Shown here one piece after another: positions 10,294 to 20,891 of a DNA stretch of 64,000 nt (within the stretch, counting starts at the first letter, position 1; each line of letters opens with the position of its first letter). The notes beneath the pieces are model-generated. The model made no database searches. It saw only the letters and a list, made by a program, of their open reading frames with translations, and had not been told where the DNA came from. The stretch is taken from the NCBI RefSeq assembly GCF_000330505.1, contig NW_004191847.1, positions 220,834-284,833 of the forward strand, read 5' to 3'. The DNA is from Entamoeba invadens IP1. Lineage: Eukaryota; Evosea; Mastigamoebida; Endamoebidae. The position numbers and the translations under genes are program-made.

Positions 10294-11174
10294 AAATTGT
10301 TTAATTAAAAATGTTTTGGGATTAGAATGATAGCCATAAAGTAGAGCCAACAATAGAAACTTATTTTAAAACCAAAATAATTGATTATCTTGAAAATTAA
10401 ATAAAAAAAATAAGATAGGAATTTATGACTCTTGTTAACTGATTAAAGTTTATTTAAACAAATTCAATTTGTTTAAACAATATTTGCCATTAAATAATTG
10501 TTAACTTCTAAAAGTTTTCAAATTATAGATTCTCGATTTAAAGAACTTATGATTAATGATTTAACTTTTTCTTGTATTACAAAACAGGGCTCCATTGAGT
10601 AATTTATTGTACTTAAAATAACTTAGTTTTCGCTTTTTTCATGTCATAAAAAGACTTTATTTAAAATTAAATTTATAAATATTTAATTATATCAATATAA
10701 TATTATGAATAATTATACTAGTAAAAACAATAATATCTTACAAAACACTGCACTCCACTTTTTATTTTTTTCTCCATTTTTTATGTGTGTTTTAATTATT
10801 GTAAGGAATTCGCAAAACAATAAATATAGATCATGATTAAGTCCCGAATGATAGAAGTATAATGATACCAGATTGTCAATTTTCATGCAAACATAAATTA
10901 TCTTTTATTCATATTTGTTATTTATACCCTTTATGTTAGTCTTCATTTACCCGATTTTACAGTTATTTTTGCTTTTAAATATCCTGAGTTAGAACAAAAC
11001 AGTTTCCGCATTATTTAAAAATAAGTTTGTGCGTTTTTGTCTTTAGAAAATAATATGATTCAGTCAACATAATCCCTAAAAGACCTGAAAGTAGAGCATT
11101 ACCACCTCCATGCATTTTTTAATATAAACAACCATTTAAGAAGGTGGTAGAAAATAAGTTAAAAAAACATAAAA
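10294..11174. other. Intergenic region without a clear gene
   Basis: AT-rich spacer. Apart from the short palindrome at 10453-10477 I see no coding or RNA feature. Confidence 0.5.
10453..10477. repeat. Perfect 12-bp-arm palindrome
   Basis: TTTAAACAAATT, a single C, then AATTTGTTTAAA, a perfect inverted repeat. It could form a hairpin or bind a dimeric factor. In such AT-rich DNA it may be chance, and it is not near a gene start. Confidence 0.4.
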
Positions 11175-12023
11175 ATGTACCATATATTTGGTAAACGTGA
11201 ACTATATCAAGGTACAATATTACATATGGCAGGTGACACCAAACAAACGACGAACATTGAAACAACAATTCGATTATTAAAAATAAATACTTTTAAAGGG
11301 TGTGTGGCGCCAGCTCAGAAAACTGAGAGGGTGGTATTATCAACAAGAAACCGCAACTTGCAATTGCATTGAATGCAAAGTGCGTTTCATCATGTCAACA
11401 TAATATATGAAGGTGGCGGGATGTACCGCGAGATGCGAGAAGAAGAGAAGCAAAGTGAATATTACCGTTCACAGAATCAGAACGTATTAGAGCCCAACAA
11501 ACATTACCAAGACGAAATGTTGGACGCAAAGCGCCTCTCTAAAAACAGAGACGCGGCACAACAATCTTTTTTAATCGGGTGGTTGGGATATTTAGGATAT
11601 CATGTTAGAGTCAACCGACTCTATAAAAAAGGGAAAACAACGTCTCAACTGTTCACTGTGAACTCCGTGAGCAAAGATGGGAAAATCATATACAAAAGTT
11701 CTGATGTCAAAATATCAGTGGATGATTTAAGAGACCGAAGGAGGTGTATAGACGCCGTCACTAACTCGTGGATGATTGATACAATCAAAGCCAAGACAAA
11801 TGCTTGTCTCATCGAAAAGAAATGTAGAGAGTCAAAATTTGGAGAAATTGGGGTAATGAGAAGATTAAAGAAAGTCGAGTTCTTAGGAAGTACTCTGATT
11901 CCTTCAGATATCACGGAAATTGGGTTGAACGTCCACTCTTTCATTACAAAGTCGATGGGTCCATCGGACTGTTTAATTACGTCCTCTCAGCAAATTCTCA
12001 ACATTTTTCCATTTAAAATTTAA
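11175..12023 (+). CDS. Unrecognised ORF; frame interrupted by one TGA at 11370-11372
   Basis: The same reading frame is open from 11175 to 12023 except for a single TGA at 11370-11372, which is followed directly by an ATG at 11373. A further in-frame ATG is at 11421 (MYREMREEEKQ). The downstream 200 codons look like real coding sequence: mixed amino-acid composition, balanced codon use, basic and polar, and GC content above the flanks. The predicted C-terminal part is basic (DDLRDRRRC, RRLKKVEF) with no transmembrane helix and no domain I recognise. It stands alone in a long AT-rich, transposon-bearing region. It could be an orphan gene starting at 11421 or 11373, a pseudogene with a nonsense mutation, or part of a mobile element. 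Confidence 0.5.
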
Positions 12024-12772
12024 TTGTAATTCTGTTGTTTTTGGAATTTTATATATTTGTCGAAGTGTATGGTATTTATTTGATCTATTTTCTACCCATT
12101 ATCCAATTATTTTTTTCTTAAAATATACATGAACAACCAAAGCGTGTGTAAGAAAAGTAATTGTATCATCTGTTTGAATAAAAATTACTAAAGCATTTTT
12201 ATTATGAATAGAAAATAAAAATATTAACGGCAAAAATAATGTTGTGGTATTCGTTCAACCAAACAAATAATTGTGGAATATAAACGAAAATAAATACCGG
12301 AATGAAGAACTATAATGGATTATAGGATTTTTATTACGAATAGATTACATATTATCTAAATACATGGGAAAAAAAACAAAATGGTTTTCGCAGTTTTTTG
12401 TAAATTATCTATAAAATGAAATCCCAAATTTAGAATAGAATTCAGTCGAACTAAAAATACAATTTATTATTCTCTAATAATAGAATTATTTTGTAACTAT
12501 TGTTGTTTTTTTAAATTGCGTTGTTTTTTTCAAATAATTCGGTATTTTTACTTAAAATTTCGGGAATAATAATATAAATAAAACTAATTAAAAAATAGTA
12601 AACAATTATTAAATAATTTAAATTAAATAATTTAATTAAACAAACCATAAAAATTTAATTATAATTTTTTATTCTTATTTCATAATAAATTTATTTTAAT
12701 TATCAGGTTGTATTATAAATTTTTATTATATTTTTTATATGAAACACAATGATACATATTAGGCTTCGCGCC
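12024..12772. other. AT-rich intergenic region ending at the assembly gap
   Basis: Very AT-rich, with no open frame and no clear repeat. Confidence 0.6.
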
Positions 12773-12872
12773 NNNNNNNNNNNNNNNNNNNNNNNNNNNN
12801 NNNNNNNNNNNNNNNNNNNNNNNNNNNNNNNNNNNNNNNNNNNNNNNNNNNNNNNNNNNNNNNNNNNNNNNN
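12773..12872. other. Assembly gap of 100 N
   Basis: Exactly 100 N characters, the conventional length for a gap of unknown size. The last bases before it (GGCTTCGCGCC) are GC-rich, unlike the AT-rich surroundings, so the missing DNA may be a GC-rich or repetitive element. Confidence 0.99.
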
Positions 12873-12915
12873 CATTATTTAGTTATTGTTAATAATAATA
12901 TTTTAATATTATTAT

Positions 12916-13344
12916 GGGTCAGGCTAATTCCACCACCTCTAAAAATAGACTGTTTTTACTATTTGATATAATATTCAAATTAAAATTATAGTAAATAGGA
13001 AACTGATAAGATATTAGGTCTGGTTCCCGATTTCAAGAAATGCCGAAAATTCACCTCGAGTTTGTGAAAACCGAGTGAGACGGAGCATTCAAAAGAAGGC
13101 TCATAAAGACACATTCAAACAGTCTGTTTGTGCACCGTTTCACCCACTTTCCAAGTCCTCCCTTGGCGCGGATCCCCCCTGACCCCCCGCAAGCGGGGGG
13201 GAACCACATCCGCGTCCACACAGTACGGACAAGGAAAGTGGGTGACATGGGGACGCACAAACAGTGGCTGAAAAGTGGACTCCCTTCAAAAAACACTCGC
13301 GGCAAATATTTTTTTTGGTAAAGGTGGTGGAAAAAGCTGGTCCC
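12916..13344. mobile_element. GC-rich nested fold-back element with terminal inverted repeats
   Basis: Outer ends are inverted copies: GGGTCAGGCT then CCACCACCT on the left, and the reverse complement of the right end reads GGGACCAGCT then CCACCACCT. TATTAT flanks both sides (12910-12915 and 13345-13350), a possible 6-bp target duplication, though weak in such AT-rich DNA. Inside are nested inverted repeats: about 28-nt arms at 13124-13152 and 13233-13264 sharing GTTTGTGC and CACCCACTTTCC; CGCGGAT/ATCCGCG at 13168-13174 and 13208-13214; and a perfect 8-bp G/C hairpin with an AA loop at 13183-13200. The core is far more GC-rich than its surroundings. The short open frames across it (13051-13305 minus, 13130-13321 plus) are by-products of the GC-rich palindrome. 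Confidence 0.6.
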
Positions 13345-13350
13345 TATTAT

Positions 13351-13637
13351 AATATATAATATATGGGTTAAACAATTAGTATTTTTAATTATTAAAATAT
13401 ATTATAAATAATTAACAAAAACTGTTCAAAAAAAACAATTTTTTTTAAATAAAGTGAAATTTGATAATTACAATATGTAATAATTATATAGTTAATTTTA
13501 ACTAACGAACGACCATTTTTTTTTTCTTGTTTTTTTTATAAATAATAAAACACTGATATCTACGAAAACGAAAACAGACATTCGTTTATTAAAATATAGT
13601 TTTTCTAACTAAACAAATACCAAATTGTTCTCTCCAG
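13351..13637. other. AT-rich spacer
   Basis: No gene. The sequence between the fold-back element and the next small minus-strand gene is AT-rich and of low complexity. Confidence 0.5.
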
Positions 13638-13814
13638 TTAATATCCAACAAAGTAAACAAGTAAAGCGTATCCCAGTGCGCACGCTGCTGTGACTATAAT
13701 AGCCATTTCAATATTCTTCCGATTATCTTTCTTTTCTATATTTTCAGCTTGTGTCGTTTCTTTCTTCTCGTCTTGAATTTCGACAGGGTTTTGCTTGTTT
13801 TCTTGAGTTTCCAT
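13638..13814 (-). CDS. Small tail-anchored membrane protein, 58 aa
   Basis: A short open frame on the minus strand that falls below common length cut-offs. It runs from the ATG at 13814-13812 to TAA at 13640-13638. The first 35 residues are strongly hydrophilic, rich in Glu, Lys and Gln (METQENKQNPVEIQDEKKET), and the last 22 form one hydrophobic helix (MAIIVTAACALGYALLVYFV) ending two residues before the stop. That is the layout of a tail-anchored protein with a cytosolic head. The GC-richer, non-repetitive codons stand out from the AT-rich flanks, which supports a real gene. I do not recognise a family. Sec61-beta-like or mitosomal or ER tail-anchored proteins are possible, but nothing seen favours one. 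Confidence 0.65.
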   Translation of the reverse strand: METQENKQNPVEIQDEKKETTQAENIEKKDNRKNIEMAIIVTAACALGYALLVYFVGY

Positions 13815-14356
<542 letters not shown>

Positions 14357-15282
14357 CACTCTTTACTTTCAATACAGTGACTAATCATTGAATGAAAAGC
14401 CACTGAATATCACTAAGTATAAGAATGTATTTTAATGATAGAGACCACTCAGAAGAGTATCGAAAAATCATGGATTGTCATTCAACTTTTTCATCATTGT
14501 GGCGATTAGATGACAAATTTTTTTGTTTTTATACCCAACCTTTGTTTTTGACAAAAATATTTTTAATTATTCTAATACTATTTAAACTATACACATTTTA
14601 AAAATATTAACTAAAACTAACTGAAAAAATTTATAAATTCTTTCTTTTTTCCTATTTCTATTTTTTGAAATATACAATTCTAGTTGTTATAATAATTTTA
14701 TTATAAAATAACTACAGTCAATAATGTATATTTGTGGTACAACGAATAGATAACTGGTTTGTCTTTCATTTAAAAATATATTCTTGAATTTGGATTGTTT
14801 GTTTAATTAAAACCTAATTTTACTTTAAAAATAACTTTCAAAATAAAAAAACAATTTCACATCCTTCTTTATTACAAATAGATGGGTATTTTTTGAACAA
14901 AGTAACTTTTTTGATTGGTATTGTTGATTTACAAAAATATGTTATAACCCATTATCATTTCATTGTACTATATTTAATTCATAATGTTATTATCAAATAG
15001 ACAATATTTAAGAATTAAAATAGATTTCTTAATTACTTTTGGCTAAAATCTATTACTGTCTTTGTGATGCAAGTCTATTATTTCCAATGAATGCTAACCT
15101 TCTATTTTCTGATGGAGAAGGTTAATTTTTTTATTGACCTTCATATTCTTTCTTTTCAAACTCACTTGCCAAAAAATGATTTACTCCTTCGCTGTTTTAA
15201 ATATGAATTAAAAAAGACCGAGAATGTGATTATAACGAACAACCAAAAAAATAAACACCAATAAAAAATCAATCAAAATAGG
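14357..15282. other. Intergenic region; small hairpin at 15096-15123
   Basis: AT-rich spacer with no gene. AACCTTCT (15096-15103) and AGAAGGTT (15116-15123) can form an 8-bp stem downstream of the URB1-like stop codon. Its role is unknown. Confidence 0.4.
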
Positions 15283-18200
15283 TTAAAACCACTTGGTCTT
15301 TTCATTAGTGATTCGAGCGAATTGTATTCTTCTATTGAAAAAGGCGTTGAGCTCTTCTTCGTTGCACAACTCAAAGAACTTTCCCACGTGGTCTTCTTTC
15401 ATTTCTAACACGTCGAAGACCTTTTGAGTCTTTGCAACGATTTCGACTGTTCTCATTTCATCGTCTTTGTTAATGATCGAGAGTAACTTGTTGACTATTT
15501 TGAGAACAATGCTACAGTAATCATCGCGATATTCCATTAACTCTTTTTGTTGAACGATCAAGAGGAATATTCTCAGTATGCCACTTGCCAAGTATTTGCA
15601 GTAATTCCCTTCTAATGTTTCGAGTAAATAAAAGAGACCACAATACGCGCCTCCCACCTTCGAAATGACCTTTTCAAGTTGTTTAATGAGTAACACGCAG
15701 TCACTCATCTTAGTAAATGCATTCGAGAGAATAGAAAAGACGGTTTCATAGACTTTATTCTTCTTGATAACAGCTTGCATGTTATAATGCTCGCTGGCCG
15801 AGTCTTCTATGCATTCTAAGACTAACAAGAGCATTTGAATCGGCTTCCCTTCGGCCGTTCTCATCATTTGAAACGGGAACATATACAACTGTCCCAAATT
15901 TGTCATCATCACCTCTTTAGCAAGAGACAGCCAGAATGGTGTCACACGTGAGAAAAGTGCTTTAGACATTCGAGCAAAGTACATCGAAGACAGTGGCGCG
16001 TATCTTTTATTCTCCACATCTGTAGTGTTCCGCAACATTTGCAAGAAGATGCTACAAAAGTTGAATAAATGGAATTGCTGGAATGTTGTCTGTGTGTTCA
16101 ACAAGTAGATCGACCGTTGTAAGACACAATAAGAAACTTTGCGTAGCTTTTCATCAGTCAGGGAAGTGCATGCAATGACGTATGACAAGAACCCGTTTGT
16201 CGCAAAGGCTCTTCCGTTGAATTTGAGCTTTGTGTTGTTGATATACAAATTGACCAATCGATACAGAAGTGGTAATAGATAAGCCGGATCAACTGTTTTC
16301 GTGAATTCCAATTTCTTTGGTTGTATTTTAGTGTTCACCATCTCCATCTTATTTTCAGTGTTACTTTCTGTTGTATTCTCAGAGCCATTTTGGTCAATTT
16401 CAACGCATCGAGTTGTTGTGTTTTGTGTGTCAAACAACTCCTCAAACGTTTCATCGTATCTTCTGTTGAACGGAAAATTGCTGAGGGAAGAATTGAACAG
16501 TTCCGTCTTGAAAAAAGCGGGTTCGGAGAAGAAGTTGTTAATTGTGTAACTGTAGTCAAAAGGTGTCGAAGACGCAACAAATGGCATTTTCGGAAACTCG
16601 TTTGCAAACTTTCTGATGATCAAAAAGAGGATCTTATCTGTCAGTGAAAGTGTTTTAGTGTATTGGTTGTACACCATTTTCATCAGTTGTACTGTCACAA
16701 CTTTACTCTTAACAATCTCGCTTGTGTCATTTGAAGAAACATTTGTTGCCATCGAACTCCTCTCGCGTAATAACACCTTCCCTAATAACACAGCAAACTG
16801 TTCTGTGATGCGTCCCTTCCATTTATAATTCAATGTTTGTTGTGTTGAGAGTAACTTTAATACAGTCTCTCTAACATTTTCAATGTCAATTATCTCCGAA
16901 AACAGTTCGCAGATGGTGTACCCCAACTCAACACCAGTCAATGTGTCCGCAATCATCCCCGCAAACTCATTCTGCCTCACAACATCTTTCCCAAATTTCT
17001 TATATAAAATTTTGCAGAATTCGATTGCATTTGAAATGGTGTTGACTTTGGTCGGGGAGCGTGTCACAAACTCAGTAAACGACGTGAAATAACTCTCTGC
17101 GTATTTCTTGACGATCGCACAATTCCTCTGGGAAAGCTTTACCACAAACTCGTGCAACTTGGTGTGACACAACGAAAAGAGTTGTGCGCCACTTTCAATG
17201 GCCACTGTGGAGAACTTCGCCAAGAAGTCAAACGAGTCATCTGAAATGGTACCAATGAATTTGGAGACTTTCTCGAGTAACTCTTCGTTTAAAATGACAT
17301 CCAAATGCGTGTCGTAACACTTAATTTGTTGAATAGCCTTTTCAATTAGAAGTGAGTCTTGCGTGTCACACGCCTCCAACAACAAGACGTTCAAATAAGT
17401 GCATATCTTTGTATCATTAATCTCTCCGTCAATTTTCGTGAGTAAAAAGTTAAAGCTCATTGGCGTCTCAGCAACTTTGAATATCATGAAGTTGACTGGG
17501 ATCAGTGTCTCTCTACAAAAGTTCTCAAACCCACATGGCGTCGTTTCATCAACTTTGACGGGGTATGGGTATAACACCAATTTGCTGACAAAGTCTTTTT
17601 GAGAACAGTAAAGAGTGTAAATCAGTCTCAAAAGTCCCATCTTTTCATCTCCCCAATGACCTCTCCAATACCACTTAAACAGTCCAGACAAGTCTTCCGT
17701 CTCCGCCATCATCTCGATCATCTTCTTATTGAATCCAATGTCTTTTAAAAGCCTTGAAAGTAGTTGAGACGTGTGTGGAAGGTTTTTGATTAACAACACG
17801 AAGAGATCTGCTGATGTTACAATCGGGTATACCTTCAGTATATAACTCTCGATGTTCTTCATGTTAAAAACGCGATTAACTGTCTTGTCGTCTTTCTTCG
17901 ACAGCGTGTTAATAAATCCGCAATTCAACTGGTTGACAGATTCGGACACGAGTAAATACAACTTAATAGCTTCGATGAAGTACACTGGATAGTTCGCAAA
18001 TCGCTCCAAAAACGGAGAGATGCAATTGACTAAGACCTTCGCGTTAATGTTCTCTACATGAGACTTCTCATAGAAATTCCCAATCAGTCCGAAGAGAGAG
18101 AAGACCATATGATAGTACAGTTCTGTGTTTAATTTACTTTCTAGATACTCAATAACAAAGACCATATGTAAGATCAAGTTTTTCACAATCTCATTGTACA

Positions 18201-20562
18201 CACTGGAACCCTCATTATGGAATGTCGACACACACTTTGTTACGTAATAACAAATGGAAGCGATTAGATCCGTGTCACTCGTTGTTTCCGTCTTACTAAT
18301 TTTTTGTATCAACTGTTTGATGTTCTCCGAGAACGAATTGTTAGATGTGAACGTTAATGCAGATATCAAGAAGTGACATCGAGTGAACACATTTTCGCTT
18401 GGACGAGTTTCAACACTCTCTTGTGTTTTCTGTTTCTGTTTCTGTTTGTATATATCTCGCTTCTTGTTCTTCGAAACGTTCTTTGTGGTGTCCTTCTCGG
18501 CACTTTCAAGTAACTTTGCCTTCTGTTCCTTCGCTATTTTTAACGCTTTAAAGTCAAACAGTCCAAAACACTTCTCAATATTCTCTACAACGAACTTCTC
18601 AAACATTTCTTCAAAGTCTTTCTTCTGTTTCAAGCACTTGCAGTACTTACTGATAGCAACACAGTCACCAAAATTCAAAGTGTCGAAGGTATTCCCTTCC
18701 AGTGCAAAGTGGAAGACAAGTCCTCTTGAGACCATCGCACTGATATTCGAAAACAATTTGAAGACTTCCCGATTCCCAAGTTGGACGGGTCGTACTATCT
18801 TCTTCGAGACTTCCACCATCTTTTGTATTTCGCTTTCATTCAGATCAAGCCGATACAAGAAACTTTCAAGAGGAGAGTCTTTGAAGACAAAACTCTTCAC
18901 AATTTCATTAAAAGTCGACTCAAAAAAGGTGACCTGTTTACTCTCAAGTGCGCCCTCTTTACATGCACTTTCTATGGCAAGCATCTTCTTCTTCACAACT
19001 TCAATCAAAAAGGGTTTTGGGTGTGTCATCAATTTCGTCTTCCCAAACCAAAGGACTTGTTCTTCGGGGAGCACTCGTGTTAAACACAGTGATCGATAGA
19101 AGACCAGTTGATCGGTCCCATTCAACCCGTCGATCACCACAGTTTGGAAGAAGACGTTGTCTTGTTTAAACAAGTAATTCGGTGACACCGTTCCAAGTAT
19201 TTCAAACGTTTCTAACACTTTCGCTTGTAATATTTTAGACGTTTTACTCACCAACAACAGAATTTGAACATCAGGAAGATCCTCTGCAATACGATCGATC
19301 AACTTTTGGTCCGCAGACGTCATCTTTTTGTACGTCGCCATGCGCAATGCCATCGCAAGTATTATGAAAATCGCTTGGGCCATAAAGATTCTATTTTTGG
19401 AGTACAGAAGTTTGACTAGAAATGGTTTTTGGATTAAGATGAGACTCTTTGCGATCATGTCGAACGTGACTAGAGTCAGCTTTTCAGTGGGGACCGGCAA
19501 TTCCTTTGCCAGAGTCAAGTAGAACCCCGTCGTAACAAAATCGCTGTAATTCATTAAGAAATCGATCTCTCCAAATTTCCTCCTCTTAATCACCACTTGC
19601 GAGACTTCAGGTTGTTGTCGCTTAAGAATGTCGATCATTAACGCGCGACTCCGAGGATCTTTCATCACAAAAGCGTCTAATAAGCCGATGATGCTTTGGT
19701 ATGCGGACAATGTTGATGTTTGGACTTCTGGTGTGATGATAGATGGGTCTACACAAAGGTAATAAAGTAAGTCCTTATACTCTGTGATGCCATATTCGTT
19801 CTCGTAGAACATCTCATACATCTTCACTAAAATTGGAGTCTTAAAGAAATACGCTTTTTGAAGACGTTTCACCTTCTCCGACTTCGCTACTTTCATTAAG
19901 ATCGTCACAAACAGGCGCTGCGTCTCCGCATCGTCGAGCTCTAAATCATTCAAGTAAGCAACTACCAAATTTGGGTTCTGCAGAAAATTGGTCGTCGCGG
20001 CTTGGAGGTTCTTGTTCTCAAAGGACTCACATAACGTTTGTATTAAGCGGAGAGACTGGGGCCGATTCTTATTGTCAAAGTCGTTAATAAACCGCACGGA
20101 GTACCCCAACCCAAAGTCTAACTTCTTCCACGCAAGTACAAAATTCGCTTCGGACGACTTTAAGACCTCGACTAGTAATTCAGTGAAGTATTGTTTGACT
20201 CCATACGCTTTAGCATTTGCCGTCAGACATTTTTGGAACCCTTCAAACTTGTCAGTCAACAGATAATTCACTGATTTAGTGATTGAGTCTTTTGTCTCTT
20301 CAAATGTGTTGACTTTCAACAACAAAGTCATTAACCGAGCAGCTGCAATCAACTCTTCTTTATGCTTTAAACTGGTGTCAATGACATCTAATACTTCTTT
20401 ACACTGCGGAGAGTGCGACAGGTAGTACATAATCAAGTTGTTTTCCTTTTTGTCTTCTAAATAAGTCATTATGTACGAATGGAACGCATTATACCCACTC
20501 ACTTTGTTATCCGACGAAGTGACGTTCTGTAAGATTTTCGTTTCTTTCTCGTTCAATCCCAT
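15283..20562 (-). CDS. URB1: URB1/Npa1-like nucleolar pre-ribosomal-associated protein, 1759 aa
   Basis: A large all-helical protein, predicted to be the Entamoeba URB1 (Npa1), a nucleolar scaffold that binds the earliest pre-60S particles and helps rRNA folding. The C-terminal third matches my knowledge of the URB1 C-terminal domain: DPAYLLPLLYRLVNLYI, then GRAFATNGFLSYVIACTSLT, a Leu-rich stretch, then RYAPLSSMYFARMSKALF and LYMFPFQMM. These correspond in order and spacing to the human segment with DPVFLLPL, a gain-loss helix pair and a LFLARAA-like helix. The N-terminal half has the HEAT-like helices and the NR.QSLRL pattern of the Npa1 N-domain. The length suits the family (yeast about 1764 aa). 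A Lys/Gln-rich linker lies about residues 690-730. No intron is needed. It is divergently transcribed from the gene at 20892, with 329 bp between starts. Confidence 0.78.
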   Translation of the reverse strand: MGLNEKETKILQNVTSSDNKVSGYNAFHSYIMTYLEDKKENNLIMYYLSHSPQCKEVLDVIDTSLKHKEELIAAARLMTLLLKVNTFEETKDSITKSVNYLLTDKFEGFQKCLTANAKAYGVKQYFTELLVEVLKSSEANFVLAWKKLDFGLGYSVRFINDFDNKNRPQSLRLIQTLCESFENKNLQAATTNFLQNPNLVVAYLNDLELDDAETQRLFVTILMKVAKSEKVKRLQKAYFFKTPILVKMYEMFYENEYGITEYKDLLYYLCVDPSIITPEVQTSTLSAYQSIIGLLDAFVMKDPRSRALMIDILKRQQPEVSQVVIKRRKFGEIDFLMNYSDFVTTGFYLTLAKELPVPTEKLTLVTFDMIAKSLILIQKPFLVKLLYSKNRIFMAQAIFIILAMALRMATYKKMTSADQKLIDRIAEDLPDVQILLLVSKTSKILQAKVLETFEILGTVSPNYLFKQDNVFFQTVVIDGLNGTDQLVFYRSLCLTRVLPEEQVLWFGKTKLMTHPKPFLIEVVKKKMLAIESACKEGALESKQVTFFESTFNEIVKSFVFKDSPLESFLYRLDLNESEIQKMVEVSKKIVRPVQLGNREVFKLFSNISAMVSRGLVFHFALEGNTFDTLNFGDCVAISKYCKCLKQKKDFEEMFEKFVVENIEKCFGLFDFKALKIAKEQKAKLLESAEKDTTKNVSKNKKRDIYKQKQKQKTQESVETRPSENVFTRCHFLISALTFTSNNSFSENIKQLIQKISKTETTSDTDLIASICYYVTKCVSTFHNEGSSVYNEIVKNLILHMVFVIEYLESKLNTELYYHMVFSLFGLIGNFYEKSHVENINAKVLVNCISPFLERFANYPVYFIEAIKLYLLVSESVNQLNCGFINTLSKKDDKTVNRVFNMKNIESYILKVYPIVTSADLFVLLIKNLPHTSQLLSRLLKDIGFNKKMIEMMAETEDLSGLFKWYWRGHWGDEKMGLLRLIYTLYCSQKDFVSKLVLYPYPVKVDETTPCGFENFCRETLIPVNFMIFKVAETPMSFNFLLTKIDGEINDTKICTYLNVLLLEACDTQDSLLIEKAIQQIKCYDTHLDVILNEELLEKVSKFIGTISDDSFDFLAKFSTVAIESGAQLFSLCHTKLHEFVVKLSQRNCAIVKKYAESYFTSFTEFVTRSPTKVNTISNAIEFCKILYKKFGKDVVRQNEFAGMIADTLTGVELGYTICELFSEIIDIENVRETVLKLLSTQQTLNYKWKGRITEQFAVLLGKVLLRERSSMATNVSSNDTSEIVKSKVVTVQLMKMVYNQYTKTLSLTDKILFLIIRKFANEFPKMPFVASSTPFDYSYTINNFFSEPAFFKTELFNSSLSNFPFNRRYDETFEELFDTQNTTTRCVEIDQNGSENTTESNTENKMEMVNTKIQPKKLEFTKTVDPAYLLPLLYRLVNLYINNTKLKFNGRAFATNGFLSYVIACTSLTDEKLRKVSYCVLQRSIYLLNTQTTFQQFHLFNFCSIFLQMLRNTTDVENKRYAPLSSMYFARMSKALFSRVTPFWLSLAKEVMMTNLGQLYMFPFQMMRTAEGKPIQMLLLVLECIEDSASEHYNMQAVIKKNKVYETVFSILSNAFTKMSDCVLLIKQLEKVISKVGGAYCGLFYLLETLEGNYCKYLASGILRIFLLIVQQKELMEYRDDYCSIVLKIVNKLLSIINKDDEMRTVEIVAKTQKVFDVLEMKEDHVGKFFELCNEEELNAFFNRRIQFARITNEKTKWF

Positions 20563-20891
20563 CCTTTGCTTTTTCTTGTTCTTAAAAATTTCAACCCTTT
20601 TCTAGTATTTGTATTATCATTGATTTAAATCATTCTTTCGCTTATTATGTTATAGTTTATTATTTAATAAACTATTCTATTCATTAACTATTATAATATT
20701 GTAATCAGTACTTTACTTGTAAATTACTATAATTATCGTTATATTTAACTATATAGTAATAGATTTAAAATATATAATTAATTTATAAATACTTATAGTA
20801 GATTGAGTTTGAACTAGAGTTAATAATTTATAATGGTATTATATAGCAAAAACTATACTTTAGTGTCTTGAACTATATATATTATACAATA
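20563..20891. promoter_or_regulatory. Shared divergent promoter region with GAAC elements
   Basis: This 329-bp region separates two divergent starts. It contains TTGAACT twice, at about 20809-20815 and 20868-20874 (the second about 18 nt before the plus-strand ATG). This matches the core of the Entamoeba GAAC promoter element (AATGAACT). Assignment of function is inference from the motif alone. Confidence 0.35.

Noticed and set aside
12773..12872. N run read as a biological repeat
   Set aside because: Exactly 100 N, so it is an assembly placeholder.
18383..19099. 238-codon plus-strand frame inside the URB1-like gene
   Set aside because: Antisense to a strongly supported protein; Phe/Ser-rich composition is typical of reverse-strand coding sequence.
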